This document shows positions 50,777-60,805 of a stretch of 64,000 nucleotides of DNA, one piece after another. Every line of letters begins with the position of its first letter. Within the stretch, counting starts at the first letter, position 1. The position numbers and the translations under genes are program-made. Below the pieces are notes generated by a model. That model saw nothing but the letters and a program-made list of their open reading frames with translations. It made no database searches and was not told the origin of the DNA. This DNA is from Cerrena zonata (Eukaryota; Basidiomycota; Agaricomycetes; Polyporales; Cerrenaceae), in contig JASBNA010000039.1 of the NCBI GenBank assembly GCA_038087015.1, forward strand, positions 310,001-374,000. The letters run 5' to 3'.

Positions 50777-51995
50777 GGTCAACGTTGTGCGGATTGAGTC
50801 TGAATGACCTTACGCTTGTTGAAAGGATTTAGAGAAGTACCATAGAATTAATCTTGTATAATCCGATACCTTTTTTTTACTCTATTCCTGTCAAGAGTAC
50901 AACTTTTTGACTTAGACGGTTGTATTGCGCATTCAGTTGTCAATTACACTACTCCCAAATTCTTTACACTCGACGAGAAGGTCGTATCGCTTCAAGGTAA
51001 ATTAAACATACACTGACACTGAACATGACTCCGAGATTTGCGAAAAGATTGTCTCTGCATCATTGACGTCATCATAACAATAGCCCGAGGTAAACGCCGC
51101 GGCCTTCCATCCGAGTCACTGAGTCGAAACTATCACTATCCTTTCAAATTCTGATGTCGGAACCTTCAAAAAAACTTCTCTAAGAATGTATAATAGCTGG
51201 AGATGTCAAGCAACCACAGCGGGCATTGGGCAGGATATTTCATGCTCTAGCATCAACACGCTCACGCCTTCGATTTCTACTGTGGCCGCCTGGGATAGAA
51301 AGTCAAGAGCGTCCACTGACACTTAACCTTTTCCATAGATGCAGGAAATACACCACATCTCCCCAACCACGGAAAACTTAAAGGTCATGAACAGTCAAGA
51401 TTTGTCACAATATCATGCATGTGCGTAATATTCCGATCGGGACCCGAACAGACCATTGACAAACAGTATAGAAGTTAAAGGTCGGTATACCATATATGAG
51501 TCTTGAAGGCGGTCAGACCAGGAACATAAGAACTTGAGTTACCCGGAAGATAATTTACAGACAGTCTGCCAAGGATCGTCTTGTCAAGTTCAGTCTTCTC
51601 TGTCATGACGATACGATACTTATCTCCGATTTAACAGACCTACGCCCCATGACGTGAGCCTCCACCGCTATGTTGTGCTCACAATCTCTAGCTTTATATC
51701 AACTTCCGGGGTTTCTCATTCCCGCTGGAGTTCGGTATCTGAGTAATGTTATGCATAATGACTAAGGTCTCCCGCTTTCTTTTGTCTACTTTAAGACACA
51801 ATCCACACCCGTCGCCGACTATCATTCAAGTACATTGAGGATGACCACTCCGTTATTCAAATGCAGTCTAATGTCATCCCATGGAAAATTGACATCATTC
51901 ATATGCGAGTCCTTAAATAGACCTCGTCTCAACCGCAATCTCACAATAAATACCCTTTATCCATAACCACCGCATTTCGAACCCTCCACACAACT
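50777..51995. other. Intergenic ERG1/SDR2
   Basis: 1.2 kb with no supported gene. The last 150 bp are the SDR2 promoter. Confidence 0.4.
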
Positions 51996-53014
51996 ATGAC
52001 TCCACGAGTTTGGCTAAGTACGTTGTTATTTGAGCTTTAACATTCTGCATTCCGTCTTGACATTTCCTCCTGCAGTCACTGGTGCCTCGTCTGGTTTCGG
52101 ACGAGACATGACTGGGTTGGTCCTGAAGAAGGGAGAAATTGCTATCGCCACGCTCAGAAAGCCCGAAGTCTTAAACGATTTAAAGGCCAAATACCCAGCG
52201 GACAAGCTGATCACCATCAAGCTTGATGTCAACAATGCACAAGAGATCAAAGAGGTCTTTGCTCAAGCCAAGACTGCATTTGGACGTATCGATGTTGTGT
52301 TCAATAACGCTGGCTGGGCAATCCTAGGAGAGGGTGAAGCTACTCCTGAAGATGAAGCCCGTAGGCTTTTCGACACCAACTTCTGGGGTGCAACGAATGT
52401 CAGCAGAGAAGCCGTACGGTTCTTCAGAGAAGAGAATAAGCCCTCTGGTGGATTATTGCTCAATAACTCGTCCGTGAGTGGTGTCAAGGCTGTACCAGGC
52501 ATGGCTTATTACTCAGCCAGTAAACATGGTACGTTTCTAATCTGGGAAGTCCCCGGTCCCAATCTAATATGGTATCACTTTATTAGCCCTTGAGGGATTT
52601 ACCCAAGCCCTTGCTTCAGAACTCGACCCTGAGTGGAATATCAAAGTAAGTCGTCCTAAGCCGGAGTAATGCTCATTATTCTGATCAAGTCCTCAGATAT
52701 CTCTAGTCGAGCCAGGAAGCTTCGTGACAGCGATCGCCGACAACATGAGTGCAGAGAATACCCCCTCGGCCTATAGTAATCCGAACCTGCCAGGCAGTCA
52801 AGTGCGTCAATATGTTACGAAATTCGAAGAAGTTGCCAGGGACTCTGCGAAGGGCGTTCAACGTATCTACGACCTCTCTTTGGTGCCTAACCCTCCTCTC
52901 CGATTCCCCCTTGGTCCCGATGCGGTAGACGCGATTAAGCAGCAAGTAAAGCTTATTGAACAAGATGTCGTAAAGTACGAGTCTTGGTCGGAAGGGTTAG
53001 AACTCGATAAATAG
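51996..53014 (+). CDS. Short-chain dehydrogenase/reductase (SDR2)
   Basis: Intact classical SDR, 283 aa, the close paralogue of SDR1. Exons 51996-52017, 52076-52528, 52587-52645 and 52697-53014 are 22, 453, 59 and 318 nt, exactly as in SDR1. ITGASSGFG forms the cofactor motif; KLDVNNAQEIKE, VVFNNAGWAILGEGE, the DTNFWGATNVSREAV block, LLNNSSVSG and YYSASKH (catalytic Tyr and Lys) follow, then SLVEPGSF. The substrate loop after VEPG differs most from SDR1 (VTAIADNMSAENTPSAYSN against a HTDAPTKMGEGFS-type loop), which suggests different substrates. It ends EGLELDK. Unlike SDR1 it has no GST beside it. Confidence 0.92.
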
Positions 53015-53628
53015 GTACGCGACTCTACTCAGGCATCTCACTACCGTTCTCAGTGACCCGTAGGGTTGGCACATCGGATGCGGGGACAGTCTTATATACT
53101 AAATATAGTAATTCGAGTTGCTGGTGTTGCCAAACAAAGTTAAACACTTATGCTAGTGCCCATGATTCGGCTGCACGGTGATGGGGCTAACTTGTACTTT
53201 GACTGATTGCCATGACCGCGATCTCCTGTGCCAAGTCTGTACGTCTCACCTCTGCCAAGACTGAATATTTAGGTGCACGCTTGCACGGTACAACACTCGA
53301 TGCGCATATAGTATGAATATCCCTTCGAACAAACACAGCATATATTGTTTACATAGCACCGGGGATAAACGGGTACCAGGCTATATCATCATAGATTGGA
53401 ATAGAGTAATCGGAAAGTGGGAAGACATAACTTAGTCTGCCTCACAACGTTTGATACTACGAGGGTGGACGGATATCACGGCTTCATACTATGTGATTCA
53501 TTCACTGCCTTGACGTTGACCAAATATAAAAGATGAGAAGGACGTTGCTGCTAAGACGCACCAACCCAGTATTTCTTCACTCCGGCATTGCATCTTGATC
53601 CCTCTCTCTTTTCTTCTTCTTCATTATA
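53015..53628. other. Intergenic with promoter
   Basis: No gene. Contains the TATA box and CT-rich leader of the gene at 53629. Confidence 0.4.
53525..53532 (+). promoter_or_regulatory. TATA box of eight-Cys gene
   Basis: TATAAAAG about 97 nt upstream of the ATG at 53629, with a CT-rich tract (TCTCTCTTTTCTTCTTCTTC at 53603-53622) between them; a strong promoter layout. Confidence 0.55.
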
Positions 53629-54286
53629 ATGCGTGGTGTTTATCTTTTTATTTCGGTCCTCGCTGCTTTGCAAGGTGAGCCCCTTGCTATTCAATACATA
53701 CCTCCGCTCTGTTTACTAACTCGACAAATAGCATCTGCAGGCCTGCTTCCTGGATCATCTTACCCACTTGAGGTGTGTCTTATAACTACCAGCGAACATT
53801 CATACGATCTGAATAACTTTTTCTGTCGCATAGTGCTATTCCGCATGCGGCAACTCACTGAGATTGGAAAGGGTAAATCTCGATTGTACAGGTCTTCCAG
53901 CGATGATCCTGACACTGATACTCGTAGACATGTGGCGAAAACAACACCTGCATTTGTGCGAATGCAAATCCTACCAGGAGTGACTTGGAGGGCTGTCTTA
54001 ACTGTGAGATGAAGTCTTTCAAGCAGAACCAAACTTTCGTGGACGAAAATCTCGACAGTGCGTAGAACTCACTACTTGCCTCAGTAGAATGAGCTCTTAT
54101 TGAAGGCCTCTCAATCCTGTAGAATTTGATACGAGATGCGCGGGTATGTTCACCAAGGTTGGCTCAAACGAGACATCGGATAGCGAGAGTAAGGGAGACG
54201 ATGATGGTGCTTTGGTGTTGTCGATTATTTCTCCTATGAGCTTGACAGCACTCATCGGTGGCTTGTTGGTTACAATGACCCTATGA
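53629..54286 (+). CDS. Small secreted eight-Cys protein, CFEM-like, GPI-type tail
   Basis: Not visible as one ORF. Five exons (53629-53674, 53732-53772, 53834-53872, 53928-54057, 54123-54286) sum to 420 nt, 139 aa. The signal peptide is MRGVYLFISVLAALQASA. The mature part has exactly eight cysteines: ECYSAC, TC, TCIC, GCLNC and RC, spaced C-x3-C-x9-C-x5-C-x-C-x13-C-x2-C-x21-C or close to it, which resembles CFEM domains (surface or haem-binding proteins) without matching perfectly. A Ser/Asp-rich linker (SDSESKGDDDGA) then leads to a hydrophobic C-terminus (LTALIGGLLVTMTL), typical of a GPI-anchor signal. The function is unknown; a cell-surface or secreted role is likely. Donor and acceptor sites are canonical and phases match at every join. 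Confidence 0.75.
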
Positions 54287-55122
54287 TGGAGCTTGGTAGC
54301 GTGTTATACCCCTTTACAATTGAATCTTTCAACAATGGTTGTTTAGCAGATGAGACGTACCTTATACATACTGGTGCTTGATTCAGGGCCAGAAGACGCA
54401 CTTAAGAATTGGCGATTCTGTATGCGTTGGCTCCAATCGAGGTATGTACAGGGAGTCAAGTCTCCGTGAGGTTGTATGTCCTTACGACAACGCTCTTACA
54501 CTGATTTGATAACCTTGGGCCCGGGGAGTATTCTTCGCATTGAGTAGAAGTATAATCTGAACATTCAATCTTGTATTCCAAATAGTGTTCTTGCAATGTT
54601 AATCACCTCATTCACGGGCAAATCGGAGGGTCTCCAATGACATTGGCTATGTCCTAGACATTGGTTACTGATCAAGTGATTGGACAAGCATTTTTTGTAA
54701 AAACGATATCGATCTCGGGTTTGAAAAAAAGGAGCGGACGTGACTGGTTGACAGGCTCTCTTAGTTAATAGGAGACAGCCATTTGCAGAACACTCGGGAG
54801 CGTTGCTAAGAAATTAACGATAATTGTCCTCCTCCCAAGCGTGATAGTAAGGGGTTGTTCGAAAGAAGATAAGGTTGACCAATCGAAAACAGCCGGAAGC
54901 AAATGCTACCGGTTACGTAACGCAGCCGAACCCTAAATTGGGAGCTGAGAATGGCGGTTGGAGGAATTGCAAACTCGAGACCAATTAGTGCGTGTGTATC
55001 AGGGCAATCCAGAGTCCTTCGATAAGTTCTATTAGTCCTCGGTGCTCCTCCACAGGGGTTAGCTTAACGATAAGAACTCAGGGTCAGTCGTCTTCGTCGT
55101 TTCTACTCTCTTCTCATCCACA
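54287..55122. other. Intergenic
   Basis: No gene recognised; the EOS1 promoter lies just before 55123. Confidence 0.4.
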
Positions 55123-57115
55123 ATGTTTGCGACTGACCAGTATGATTCGCGCAGATTCGGCCCTGCACTGTTCTTGACACCATTTATTCCTTCCGCTGCA
55201 CTGGTCCAAGAGTACGAAGCACTTTATCAGGCTCAACTTGAAAGAGCCACACATCCAACGCCACCAAGAAGACCCCATCCACGAGAAAGCGCTACCGTCC
55301 CGGTCTCGAAACATCGCAGAAGACACCAGCGGACACCTTCGACCGGAACCGTCGCATACATGACGTCTACTGGCCAAAACCCGACCTTCCCACCCTCATC
55401 CTCGTCTTTTATTCCTCCGCACTTCTTGGACGAGCCAGGAAGCCCGCCACCATACTCACCAACCCCACCTGACCCACCTCCGGCTCAACAGGCTGAATGC
55501 TCAAACCCGCAATTTCTCAGTAGACGTTCCGCGTCATCCCCTCACATCAATTCACCACCTTCTTCTCCTACGTTTGGGCCGTATTCAGCTGAAAGCTCAA
55601 GGCGACCTTCTACTATTGCCCTCCATACTCGTCGATCGAGACAATTCTATGCTCGAGTAGAAACTTCGGACGATCCAGATACCGATGCATCGTTGTCCGA
55701 GGATACTGTGATATATACCTCGACTAGATTGAGCCTTGCTGGAACGTTACGAGCGAGATTACTAGGGAAGGGGAAGGGACGGGCGGACGATGCGATGCGA
55801 CCCATTAGCACTGCGCCGGGTGTGATCGGCGCAGGCGAAACGGAGACGGAGGGAGAGGATACGGTGAGTACATATTTGAATTACATGCTCTTAAAACCCC
55901 GTACATATGGCGTCACTCGTCATTTTTGGACGATCGTTCGGTGTTTCTAAAAATAAGGTTGACATACGTTAGAGTGGTTTACACCTGCCATATTCGAACT
56001 AAACCATTGTTTATGCTGATACTTCTTATATGCTGATGGAATAACGCATTGAATGGTTTTTTCTTGCTTCGAGCACCCTTTAGAAACTCGTTTGCCTGAA
56101 CAATTTTAAGAAGTTCACGCTTAGCTTCTATTACTCTCAATATCCTATGCCTGCATTCAAACCCCATTTCTGACCATGACCCCTTCTCAATAGCCCCGCA
56201 ACCTCCCAACAGCCCGAACATCCATGTCATCCCATCCTTCCCTTCCTCATCGCGACCGAACTCGCGATAGGTCCAACCTCTCCATCACGCCCATCCTTAC
56301 CACTCTCACCACCCTTACCCACGAAATCCCTTCTTCCGCAAGATCCCTTATCCCCATCCTATTCGAACTATCCAGACTATTAAGCGTCGTCCCAGCTGTA
56401 GTCGGTACACTATGGAACCTATATCATGTGTGGAGACCACCAACTGGACTGGGGAGCCCGGGATGGACTAGGTCGGAATTCATGCTTAGCGTGTTTTGGG
56501 TAAGTTTATCAGTGTTATGTATGAGCTCTGTTTTTGTTGTTGACAAATTGGAAGTGCAGTCTGTTTTGACTGGCTGGCAGTGTCTTCAGTTGACTACAGG
56601 GTTGCTCAAGCGTTGGAGAGTGTATTATGGTGCTCTACCAACTCTTATTCGATTACTCGGACTTCAAGGTGGGCTTCGCTTCGTCAATCAGAAATGTTAA
56701 ACACCTAATACTAACTATGTTAATAGCAATATGCTGGCCAGCAACGCATTTTACGCTGACTCTATTCGATCACTCAAAACGACCTCTCATCTGCTGGGCA
56801 ATCATCGGCACAACGACATCATGCAGTCGATCCATCCAGATGTGGGTGACTTCGAATATAATAGTCTTCCCTCAACCACATCACCACTTCCCTCATTCGT
56901 CTTCACATTCTCCCTCGTCGTCTCCGCTGAGAGAAAGTACAGGTGATGGGGGAAGCGGAGCTCTGGTCAAAGAGAAGATGAAAATGACTAGGAAACGAAA
57001 GTGGGATTGGGGTGCTGTAATTTGGAGATGTGCCTTGCCTGCTGGGTTGATTTATTTCGTTATGGCGTGGGTAGAGGTTCTGAGGAGGGAGTTTGAAAGA
57101 GGGTCTCAGTCATAG
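55123..57115 (+). CDS. EOS1: N-glycosylation protein Eos1
   Basis: ER multi-pass membrane protein that in yeast affects N-glycosylation and oxidative-stress tolerance. Four exons (55123-55863, 56194-56499, 56560-56668, 56727-57115) sum to 1545 nt, 514 aa. The first 280 residues are disordered, Pro/Ser/Arg-rich (PPPYSPTPPDPPPAQQ). The Eos1 domain includes IPILFELSRLLSVVPAVVGT, TRSEFMLSVFW, CLQLTTGLLKRWRVYYGALP, TLIRLLGLQAICWPATHFTL, and SCSRSIQMWVTSNI, then a Lys-rich loop and a last helix (LPAGLIYFVMAWVEVL). The first intron is 330 nt, far longer than the others here; the even codon sum supports joining the N-terminal exon. The alternative is a separate 275-codon gene at 55123, which I consider less likely. 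Confidence 0.85.
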
Positions 57116-57649
57116 AAGCCCCGTGCCGTTCATCGTTCACTTCACGTTTATCCTTTCGTTCGTTCGTTTGTTCATTTTTATCTGGGACTTTTCATGGGTT
57201 AGATATGATTTTGATTTATGCTTCATCCTACTCATAGTGTATCTTCTTGATTTTTGTACTATTACCGGTGTATAGTTCTCAATAGATTCCAATACTACGT
57301 TCTGAGTTATCATGTGGTGTCATTCACATTCACTGGTCTTATCCGCTATTTGATATTGTTTGGTTACACCACCAACGATGATACCATATGCGGATACTCC
57401 CTCGCCGTCCCAGGTATGTATCGCTCCGACCCTCAGTCGGTGTAATGAACATTGTTCATTTTAGTTTCTGGGTCTGACACCCATTCATCAAAATATCAGA
57501 CATTCTCTGAGTCACATTCCGTGTAAATAAACATCCGATTCATGAAGCCAGATATATGTCAGAAACTCTGTGGTCAGTGGTGACACTAGTCTATGTACTG
57601 TATTAACCGTCACCACTATTCCACATCAGATGGCTCTCTACCGATATAT
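57116..57649. other. Convergent intergenic
   Basis: T-rich EOS1 3' region and the 3' end of the small secreted gene; no gene. Confidence 0.4.
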
Positions 57650-58064
57650 TTAGTAGCCACAAAACTGGCCGTCCTTGCAGTCTTCAGGAGCCCTACGGCC
57701 GACCTAGTATAATAATATCAATTTGACAACGGTCAATATACTAAGTGGACGCATGATACATACCTGTACCGGTGCGTCAGTGGGAAAGATAATTTGTCTG
57801 CGGTCAACCTGTTATGAAAGATGTTAGTATAACGATGAGTAGAACCTACTATGTGTATGGTACATACATGAGCCGGTGCATCAGTAGGCACGATGATGAT
57901 CTGCCTAGGGAGCAAGGCAATATTACCGTCTTGAGGTATGACGATGGCAGAGGCTACAACAATGATGAGACGATGAAGTACAAATTAATGGGGTGAGTGA
58001 CGGCGAGCTCACCTTGAATGGCAGCAAAGGCTAGGGCAACGAAGTAGAAGTAAGGGGTGAACAT
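57650..58064 (-). CDS. Small secreted repeat protein, candidate Kex2-processed peptide precursor
   Basis: Too fragmented for an ORF scan. Four minus-strand exons (58013-58064, 57868-57953, 57764-57808, 57650-57703) sum to 237 nt, 78 aa, with introns of 59, 59 and 60 nt and canonical sites. The signal peptide is MFTPYFYFVALAFAAIQASA. Then come related units, each closed by an exon boundary: LLPRQIIIVPTDAPAH; VDRRQIIFPTDAPVQ; and the last unit VGRRAPEDCKDGQFCGY, which ends the protein. Units 1 and 2 share R-Q-I-I-x-P-T-D-A-P, introns 2 and 3 are both phase 0 and begin almost alike (GTATGTACCATAC, GTATGTATCATGC), so an exon with its intron was duplicated. The RR pairs before units 2 and 3 are Kex2-type sites, so short peptides could be released. 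No CaaX end, so it is not a mating pheromone of the usual type. Function unknown. Confidence 0.7.
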
Positions 58065-58129
58065 CTTTACTCAGATGACTTGGAAAATGATTGTTTGGTG
58101 AGTAGTGAGTAGTAGCTCAGAAGTACTTC

Positions 58130-58138
58130 TATATATAC
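58130..58138 (-). promoter_or_regulatory. TATA box of small secreted repeat gene
   Basis: Minus-strand TATATATAG, 66-74 nt upstream of the start codon at 58064; it supports the existence of this short gene. Confidence 0.5.
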
Positions 58139-60722
58139 CATACGCCCCTCACTTCTCAAATAATACCAAGCCGTGATAACCGTCTACCCCGGGAGTAGGT
58201 TTGACGAGATGTTGTAACACTTCTGACTCACATTTCCATTTTGGATCGACTCTTGGCAGTGATTATAATTCGATTCATCCTGTACTGATATCATTTGTCA
58301 AGGTATGAAACATATGCAGACGAATACACACCTACAAATACACAAATCTTAGTTCTTGCAAGACGGAGTCATACTTTCGATATCTTGTAGGAGTTGTAGT
58401 GCCCAGGTTTCTGCTTGTATAATGCCTAATTGGAAGTAGAAATCGACAGAGAGCACTCGCGCTATCATACACCTTGGTTCTAGATCAGATGCTGTGACGA
58501 GAGCTTCTCGTCATGTTCAATTTTATCCCCGTCGTAGTTTCATACAGTACCACAAAAGAGCTCACCCACGGCCACTGCTGATAGATCGGCAATTACTAGA
58601 GTCAGATCTTGAAAGTCATGCTGAGTGAGTATGACACTGACCCTCTGACAATAGTAGGTTTGTATCGGGTCCCTGTTTCGTCATTCTTGAATCACGTGTG
58701 GTATACGAGGAATCCTTCCGTTTTAATCCATATTATTGCTAGGACGCTATTTAGGCTTCCTGCAACCGCTCCGTCATTTCTCATTATAGCGCTTTCAGAA
58801 AACCTAGTCGCAGCGTCCAATTTTTTCTCAGTTTTTGGGCCTGTAGGCGCGCAACTGGGCGGCCTTTTCCACCTTGCCACAGCGCCAGCCACACGGCATG
58901 CGCGGTAGCCACATTCCGTACATGGACATTACACTGATTAAATCTCCCTATATAACTCATGGAGTAAAACCTAAGTATTCTCACATTTGATACCTATTGG
59001 TGCATCACCCTACACTATGTACTCGATGTCACAATGTTGTTATAGTCAATGGGGATGCCACTCAGGCGTCAACCGAAACGAGACGGCTCAATTTGGAAAC
59101 GTGGGAAACGTATTGATGGCCTCTAACGCCCGCACGTGCGTTGAGCGAGTTCACGAGAATTTTTGGATACTTGGTTTGAGACCGTCAGAGGCCTCATAGG
59201 TTGATTCTGAACACAGGGATAGCATCCCAAAACCTAAATCAGGCTTAAAACCTAAAGTGGTTATGATACAGCAGGTATTATGCTGTGTGGCACTTCAGCC
59301 ACATTGTAGCGCTTAAACCGTGGTAAACAGCGAAAAAAATGAACGCTGCGACTAGGTTTTGTGAAACGGCTGTAGTACCCTTTCTGTTCGTATGGTTCGA
59401 GTTGGGATAATATACATCGTCTAGGTCAGAGCAAGATGATTATTATCCCACCGACTTATATTCTATGCAGGCCATGAGCTCTGGATGGCATGACGCAGTG
59501 GTTTGAGGGGGAATTATGGCTGCGTATGATCTATGACTGACAACCATAGATGAGGGTCTAAATATTGAGCCATGGACTCACATACTGACGGGTCGCACCA
59601 ACCAACTCCGATGTCAGGTATCCTAACTCCTCGATTGGACTAGATAAAAGTTTTCGTACCTGGAGGCAAATTCACGGCACAACGTGAGCTATAAATAAAT
59701 GAAGTCCTCAACGACCGCCACTGGCAGCCCAACCTGATGCGGAGAACGACAACTATGGGTATGTCACTTTTCTTAACCGGGCTTGCCAGCGAAGGCCTCC
59801 CGGGTTTAGCACGTCTGCTCTAGCCATCGTTAAGTGGAAAGTACATAACTCCTGATAAATGCCTGAGTGGAGGTGAAATACATCAATTTCATCCGCCACA
59901 TCATTGTTGTCCGAAGGTATCGGGAGTCTATGATTGTTACCAACCAACGTCACATGCATCTCTATACCGGAAGACATGGGCGAGATGAGCGTACATGATG
60001 CGAGAGTTCAAAGTGGAGTTGGGTCACTTTATTATGTTATGTCTAGACATGCAGATTACAGTGAACGAACCTACTACCCGAAGCATCCCTGTATGCTGTA
60101 CTTATAGCATGCTCGGGTTCTAACCGAGAGGTCCGACGGGAAGATGCCAAGTGTAGTTTCCTGTTCATGTCCTATTCTTCGCAGGTTGCGCTTCAACATG
60201 CCTATGTCGATGGGCAGCGGGATCGAACTTGGTGACCGTTGAAGGAACTTATGTATAGACTCGAAGCTGTGTTGATTCGAGGTTGGAACCCACAGCCACG
60301 ACTCTTCCCACGGACTTTGATCGAGTAACTACAGCGCGCTCCCGTTTATTGTTTCGGCGATGGTGACGAATTAAGACATGCCTTATTTCCAAACTACTTC
60401 ATTGTCTCCCAGTCGCAGGCAAGTCATTTAGCCATTCGTATGGGGTTTCTGTATTCTTTTGTTCATGTCTCATCCCAGGATTATTCTTAGAATGCCGACA
60501 AAGCGTGCCAAGGGCATGTTGCAGCCTGGTATAGGAACGAAGATCCAGGGTCTCTCTGCATCCCTCAGGCTGTCAGGCAATTCATAGCCTAGCCTCCAGC
60601 GCCCCGGGACCGCCAGTTCTCATGGTCATGATGCACAGGATTTTACCGTAAATTGATGTTCTTCCATTGTGTGTGAACCTGGCATTGCCCTTCTAGAGGC
60701 ATGTCAGTTGTTTGACAACTGC

Positions 60723-60734
60723 TATATATAAATA
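60723..60734 (+). promoter_or_regulatory. TATA box of aspartic protease gene
   Basis: TATATATAAATA, about 72-83 nt upstream of the ATG at 60806, with a CT-rich leader between. Confidence 0.55.
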
Positions 60735-60805
60735 TTCGGGTACGCGTCTTCACCCTCAACTCCCTTCCTTCCTCCGTTGTCTTGTTCTCATTCAGCCCCT
60801 TCGTC

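Larger units (their letters stand above)
58065..60805. other. Gene-poor 2.7 kb
   Basis: Apart from the promoters at its two ends I found no gene, tRNA or transposon. Short frames (58609-58908, 59753-59977) have no recognisable domain. Confidence 0.35.

Noticed and set aside
60180..60310. tRNA-like GGTT...AACCC motif
   Set aside because: No acceptor stem or anticodon arm could be paired.
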